Source of the DNA: JAHBVH01 sp034432375
Lineage (GTDB): Bacteria > Chloroflexota > Anaerolineae > Caldilineales > Caldilineaceae
DNA length: 64,000 nucleotides
Assembly: GCA_034432375.1 (NCBI GenBank)
Contig: DAOUCA010000028.1
Location: forward strand, 1-64,000
Direction of reading: 5' to 3'
Each line of letters begins with the position of its first letter. Positions within the stretch are counted from its first letter, which is position 1. A model generated the notes under the pieces. It ran no database searches. It was not told the DNA's origin and worked only from the letters and a program-made list of their open reading frames with translations. Below, piece by piece: positions 60,091-64,000 of this stretch. A program made the translations under genes and the position numbers.

Positions 60091-61059
60091 TTAGCCCCCA
60101 GAGGGCGGTGTAGCTGGTGGCGTGCCATTGGGCGGAGTGCCTCCCGGTCCACGACCACCCGGTCCACGACCACCCGGTCCACCAGCCCCTTGACTACCAG
60201 CTGATCCCATGCCCAGCGTTGTACGGTCGACCCCGATGGGGAAGCTGGCCGCATAACCGTCAGGTGTCTCTGTTACGGTTAGCAACAGGGTAGACTGATA
60301 GATGCCGTCGTTGCTGTTACGCGTATTGCGTTGACCTTTGGCCGCATACGGTGATTGGGTAAAGATCTGATCTGACAGAGTATCGTCAAAAAAGAGCTGT
60401 GAGGTGAAGACGCTATTCTCATCCGGATGGACTTTAAAATGAATGTGCACGGCGCGTCCAGCGTACCAGCCAGGATAAATAGTGGTAAAGCTGGCCAGCC
60501 CGTTGGCATCGGTGATCTGCGCGCCACGTAGGAAATCCTGCCCGGATGTATCGAAGCCGGGATCATTGACACCGGAGTAAACCCCATTGGCATCACAATG
60601 CCAGATCTCCACGGTGGCACCGGCCAATGGCGTGCAGGCGCTATCATTCACATCCATTACGGCAAAGGTCAAAGCAAACGGTACGCCTGCCTTAGCTTCG
60701 CCCGTTGCACTGTCAGTACGGATGTCCGACCGTACGAGGCCGAGATCCACATAGTAGGGTCCCTCGGTCACTTCTGGACGAACGACACAGGCCAATCCAT
60801 CTGTTGCCGCTGTCTCGCTGACGGTTGCTGTATCGGTGATAGCTGCTGTTGCGGATGTAGCAGTGGTTACTGCCGTTGTGGCTGCGGGTGCGACGGTCGC
60901 AATCGCGTTTGCCACGGGCGTCGCGGCCGTTGCACAGGCCGCCAATAAAGCTGTCCCGCTTGCGCCTAATAGCATCAGCACTTCCCGGCGGCTCAGGATC
61001 CGGCCAATCTGCTCGTCATCATTGTCTGCTTCTGGTTCGTACAAATTTTCGTGTTTCAT
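60091..61059 (-). CDS. Exported intradiol ring-cleavage dioxygenase-like lipoprotein
   Basis: A 322-residue protein. ILSRREVLMLLGASGTALLA then AC combines a Tat-type twin arginine with a lipobox, so export by Tat and lipid anchoring are likely. After a Thr/Ala-rich linker (about 45-85), CVVRPEVTEGPYYVDLGLVR starts the catalytic domain. The iron ligands are Tyr in NGVYSG, Tyr in GWYAGR and the two His of RAVHIHFKV. The C-terminal tail is Gly/Pro-rich with GGRGPGGRGPGG repeats. Family members cleave catechol-type rings; exported lipoprotein forms are common in Chloroflexi, but their substrates are mostly unknown. Confidence 0.85.
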   Translation of the reverse strand: MKHENLYEPEADNDDEQIGRILSRREVLMLLGASGTALLAACATAATPVANAIATVAPAATTAVTTATSATAAITDTATVSETAATDGLACVVRPEVTEGPYYVDLGLVRSDIRTDSATGEAKAGVPFALTFAVMDVNDSACTPLAGATVEIWHCDANGVYSGVNDPGFDTSGQDFLRGAQITDANGLASFTTIYPGWYAGRAVHIHFKVHPDENSVFTSQLFFDDTLSDQIFTQSPYAAKGQRNTRNSNDGIYQSTLLLTVTETPDGYAASFPIGVDRTTLGMGSAGSQGAGGPGGRGPGGRGPGGTPPNGTPPATPPSGG

Positions 61060-61493
61060 GGCTCTCGCTCTTTCTAGTCGATGCGCTACCTCTTTCAAGG
61101 TAATTGTAACGCAACGCTTATCGTAAATTTCGACTGCCTCGTGTCAGCAATTGCGCTGTGGCTTGTTTATTACTATACCGACTGATCCTCAAGAGAGTAT
61201 CAAGAGATTCGTGAAAGAATCTGTGGGCATTTTTGGGGCGGTCCCTTGCTCGATATGCTCTAAGTCATCCAAAAATTAAATAATCCACGAATAGCCACGA
61301 AGATTTGCTTTTTCTTCGTGGCTATTCGTGGATTATTTCTTTGCTTCTGTCTGATTTTGCTTAGGCTAATCCAAAATTTTAATTGTCCACGAGGAGACGA
61401 ATTTTCACGAAGAACTGCTTCAGGTTCGTGTGTCTTCGCGCCCAAGGGCTCCCGCTTCGTGGATAATCATATTGGGGATTTGCCGTACGAAGT
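61060..61493. repeat. CACGAAG-type palindromes between dioxygenase and regulator genes
   Basis: A perfect 26-bp hairpin pairs 61278-61303 with 61313-61338 around a nine-base loop; its key motif is TCCACGAATAGCCACGAAGA. A second, imperfect unit (TTGTCCACGAGGAGACGAAT against GGCTCCCGCTTCGTGGATAA) follows at about 61382-61472. The rest of the 434 bases is the leader of the dioxygenase gene, with no clear promoter. Confidence 0.7.
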
Positions 61494-64000
61494 TTATGTC
61501 GTGCCAACTTGCGCTAACTGTTCGCGTAGTAAAAGTGCCGTCTGCTGTAGCTTGCGATAGTCGGTGCCAGCCAACCGTTGGAGCGCACGCTCTAGATAGT
61601 GCGCTGCCACCGCACTCTTCTGTTGTTCAATTGTCACGGCAGCTAACCAAAGGTCGATCTGGGTTTGTAAATAGGCTGCCTTTTCGCTTGCCAATCGATC
61701 TTGGGCATGCTGTAAATGGTCAAAGGCTGCGGTCAAATTCCCATCTGCTTGCGCCACACGGCCACGGTGGGCCCACAGATTGGCGACAAAAGTGGCGTTG
61801 TCATATTTCTCAGCCAATTCGATTGCTTCACAAAAGGCGGCATCCGCCACAGCCAAGGCATCGGTTGCCAATGCAATTTCACCGGAAGTGCTCAGCAGAT
61901 AATAGCGAACAGAAGGCAGCGCATAGCTGTCGGCCAGCGCAAAGGCCTGCTCAAGGGTGCTTTGGGCTGCGGTCAACTGGGCATCAAGTAGCAATGCATA
62001 GGCCAGATTATTCAGCGTCAGCACTTCAAGAAAGATGCTCTGTCGTTGTTGTGCTAACTGCTGCGCCTGTTGAAATTTAGCGATAGCCGTGCCATAATCG
62101 CCCTCTTCCAAGGCGAGATTACCCCATTCAAAGCAGATCATCAGGCCGATTTCGGAGTCTAGCCCCGCCGCTGCAACTAAGTCCATCGCTTTCGTATAGT
62201 GCATCTCTGCTTCGCGCAGTGCATAGCCATTGCGAAATTTGGCTGTCCCCATTAAATAGTGGGCGCTGGCGTGAAGGTGGGGATCTGTAACTGACTCCAG
62301 ATCGGGTAGCACGCGACGTGCCCAATAGAGCACTTCTGCTCCCTCCTGCGTGCTCAGATAGCTGGTGGCCAACGTCAGCCCAGCTTTGACTGCACCCTGG
62401 CAATCTGCCGCTGCTTCGTAGGTTGCCAGCGCTGCTTCCATGGTGCGGCGGGCTTCTCCCATCTGCCCGGGCTGCAATAGCAAAGCTTTGCCGAGCCCCA
62501 ATTGACGCGCTGCCGACGGCTCCAATTCCTGCGCCTGGCGATAGAAGGCGACGGCCTCGTTTGCAGCGCCAATCCGCAACGCTTCTTCGCCGGCTACTGT
62601 GGCAAAATGGGTGGCCTGTTTCCGCTCCCCGGCAGCTGCAAAGTGGTGGGCCAACGCACCGGCAATCTCCCGCTCTTGGCTCTGATCGTGCACAAGTAGC
62701 CCTTCGGCCGCCCGACGATGCAGCAGTTTGTGGCGTCCACTGCTCAGCCCATCGCGCATAATTGTGGCAACCAGTGGATGGGTGAATTCATACTGGTCAC
62801 CTTGCTCGACGAGAATCGCCGCGGCCAGCAGTCCATCGACCGCATCGAGCGTCTCTTCTTCGGCGCGGCCACTGGTGTACCGGAGTAAGTCCAGATTGAT
62901 CGCCGGCTCCAAGATCGCCGCCGCCTGCAAAACTGGCTGCCATCGTTCATCCAGGTAGCGCAGCCGTGCCTGTACCAACTCAACCAACGAGGCAGGAATG
63001 CCATCAACTGCCACATTGCTCAATTGGGTTAAATAATAGGGGTTTCCCCCACTTTGATTGTGCAAATAGTGCATCACAACCTCATCAGCTCCCAATGCTT
63101 GTAGCAGCAAGGTTGTCTCTGCTTCGGTAAAATGGGGCAGTTCAATGCGGCGGAGCAGACCGTCGCGGTGCCATTGGGCAATCAGCCTGTTGAGGGGCGG
63201 CGACAGATCTTCTGGACGATAGGTACCCACCAGCAGTAACGGCTCGTGCGCCATGCGGTCAGTGAGATAGAGCAACCAATCGAGCGTGGCTGTGTCGGCC
63301 CAATGGAGGTCGTCGATAAAGAGAATAAGCGGCTGGCCGGCCAGGGTACGCAAAAATTGGGTAAGCGCTTCGGCAATCAAACCGCGTTCTTCTGTGGGCG
63401 ATAGCTGCGGCGCGGCTAATGTTTGCGGTGCTAAATCGCCAGCCGCTTCGTGCTGAGATTGCTGCCATACTGGGACCAGCCGCATAAGCTCTGCACACCA
63501 GACTGGCAGCAACTGATCGCCAACCTGGGCAAAATGCTCTCGATAGCGTGGGGTCGCCAGCAGCCGGCGCATCGGGTCAAAGGGCTGGGCCTGTGTGGTG
63601 TTTAGCGCACGAGTGGATAGGAGCACCGTTGGCGGCAGTAGGTGACTTGCCCATTGTTGCCAAAGGGTTGTCTTTCCCATGCCCAGTTCACCACTAATCA
63701 GGACGACGCGTGCTTGTCCCGCCTTGCTATCTGCCAACATTCGCGTGAGTAACGCCAGTTGCGCTTGCCGACCAATAAAAGGCGGTACGGGGGAATGGAC
63801 TACACGCTCGCTTTTCGGCTGTGCGTAAATGACAGCGGGCACAACATGGGTGAGAAAGTTTGTGTTTGATTGTTCCCACTGTTGGTCAGCAACTACTGGC
63901 GCCAGTGGGCTGTTACCGGCGGCAATGGCCGTACGTAATGCGCTGCTCTCTGCGGTTGGCGCGACCTCCAACGCCGACGCCAGCAGTGATTGTAACCGTT
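61494..64000 (-). CDS. BTAD/AAA/TPR transcriptional activator, 5' end beyond the window
   Basis: The frame is open to the window edge, so the true N-terminus lies beyond it. The first visible residues (RLQSLLASALEVAPTAESSA) resemble the end of a BTAD domain. Then come an AAA ATPase (FIGRQAQLALLTRMLADSKA, P-loop SGELGMGKTTLW, Walker B PLILFIDDLHWAD, then LLLVGTYRPEDL) and a long TPR-like region to the C-terminus. No C-terminal helix-turn-helix is present, so the DNA-binding part should be upstream, as in SARP/BTAD regulators. The last 17 residues end in QLAQVGTT. Confidence 0.8.
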   Translation of the reverse strand, partial: RLQSLLASALEVAPTAESSALRTAIAAGNSPLAPVVADQQWEQSNTNFLTHVVPAVIYAQPKSERVVHSPVPPFIGRQAQLALLTRMLADSKAGQARVVLISGELGMGKTTLWQQWASHLLPPTVLLSTRALNTTQAQPFDPMRRLLATPRYREHFAQVGDQLLPVWCAELMRLVPVWQQSQHEAAGDLAPQTLAAPQLSPTEERGLIAEALTQFLRTLAGQPLILFIDDLHWADTATLDWLLYLTDRMAHEPLLLVGTYRPEDLSPPLNRLIAQWHRDGLLRRIELPHFTEAETTLLLQALGADEVVMHYLHNQSGGNPYYLTQLSNVAVDGIPASLVELVQARLRYLDERWQPVLQAAAILEPAINLDLLRYTSGRAEEETLDAVDGLLAAAILVEQGDQYEFTHPLVATIMRDGLSSGRHKLLHRRAAEGLLVHDQSQEREIAGALAHHFAAAGERKQATHFATVAGEEALRIGAANEAVAFYRQAQELEPSAARQLGLGKALLLQPGQMGEARRTMEAALATYEAAADCQGAVKAGLTLATSYLSTQEGAEVLYWARRVLPDLESVTDPHLHASAHYLMGTAKFRNGYALREAEMHYTKAMDLVAAAGLDSEIGLMICFEWGNLALEEGDYGTAIAKFQQAQQLAQQRQSIFLEVLTLNNLAYALLLDAQLTAAQSTLEQAFALADSYALPSVRYYLLSTSGEIALATDALAVADAAFCEAIELAEKYDNATFVANLWAHRGRVAQADGNLTAAFDHLQHAQDRLASEKAAYLQTQIDLWLAAVTIEQQKSAVAAHYLERALQRLAGTDYRKLQQTALLLREQLAQVGTT

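Noticed and set aside
1..64000. tRNA, rRNA or tmRNA genes
   Set aside because: No T-loop or anticodon-arm pattern or rRNA-like sequence was recognised by eye; a covariance-model scan would be needed to exclude a tRNA fully.

Overview
The window looks like a chromosomal segment of a Chloroflexota bacterium, probably of the Anaerolineae/Caldilineales type. No rRNA or tRNA gene was recognised, so this rests on gene content and style: MalT-like and BTAD-type ATPase/TPR regulators, threonine/proline-rich spacers in secreted proteins, a secreted protein ending in YLPFVTR, PhyH and Gfo/Idh oxidoreductases, an MlrC-type M81 hydrolase, and intergenic gaps full of short inverted-repeat elements. The base composition is moderately GC-rich, and most genes carry a recognisable AGGAG-type ribosome binding site.

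Layout. 1-1750: a damaged accessory patch with a partial transposase-like tail, the C-terminal remnant of a Roco/COR protein, and a leftward three-gene operon (unknown protein, HNH nuclease, Phd-type antitoxin). 1911-16142: carbohydrate and small-molecule catabolism (GH32-like hydrolase, secreted repeat protein, DinB, two PhyH dioxygenases, Gfo/Idh dehydrogenase, MDR dehydrogenase, DAO-type oxidase, hydrolase, sulfatase) and a TetR-controlled NmrA-like reductase with clear operators. 16197-29578: a K+ channel with RCK domains, an M81/MlrC hydrolase coupled to a MalT-like regulator, a quinone-reductase-like MDR, a sugar isomerase, a decayed GNAT gene, an SDR, a yeast-type cytosine deaminase, an AraC regulator and an NAD-dependent epimerase/reductase. 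29603-34514: a complete BMP-family nucleoside-type ABC importer (lipoprotein, double ATPase, two permeases) interrupted by a 25-unit 8-bp tandem repeat. 34957-42564: one homodimer-type ABC exporter, a DUF4258-like gene, an IclR regulator and a heterodimeric ABC exporter. 43313-55230: an AlgG-like secreted beta-helix protein, VapBC, an alpha/beta hydrolase, a LacD-type aldolase, a CitE-like lyase with a dienelactone hydrolase, an aldo/keto reductase, a SnoaL-like gene, an element-disrupted DUF3237 gene, an O-methyltransferase and a luciferase-like monooxygenase. 56028-64000: a multi-PAS hybrid histidine kinase, an intradiol dioxygenase with a decayed tandem copy, and the 3' part of a large BTAD/AAA/TPR regulator running off the window.

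How it fits together. The gene set suggests a heterotroph that takes up and breaks down sugars, sulfated or uronate-like polysaccharides, nucleosides and small oxidised organics, under many local one-component regulators. The most informative signal beyond gene content is mobile DNA. Several families of short terminal-inverted-repeat elements occur in two or three copies each. Two insertions can be undone on paper: one in a DUF3237 gene with a CTAG duplication, and one that removed the last residues of the CitE-like lyase with a CTGAT duplication. The best candidate for an undescribed system is the HNH/unknown/Phd operon at 626-1742.
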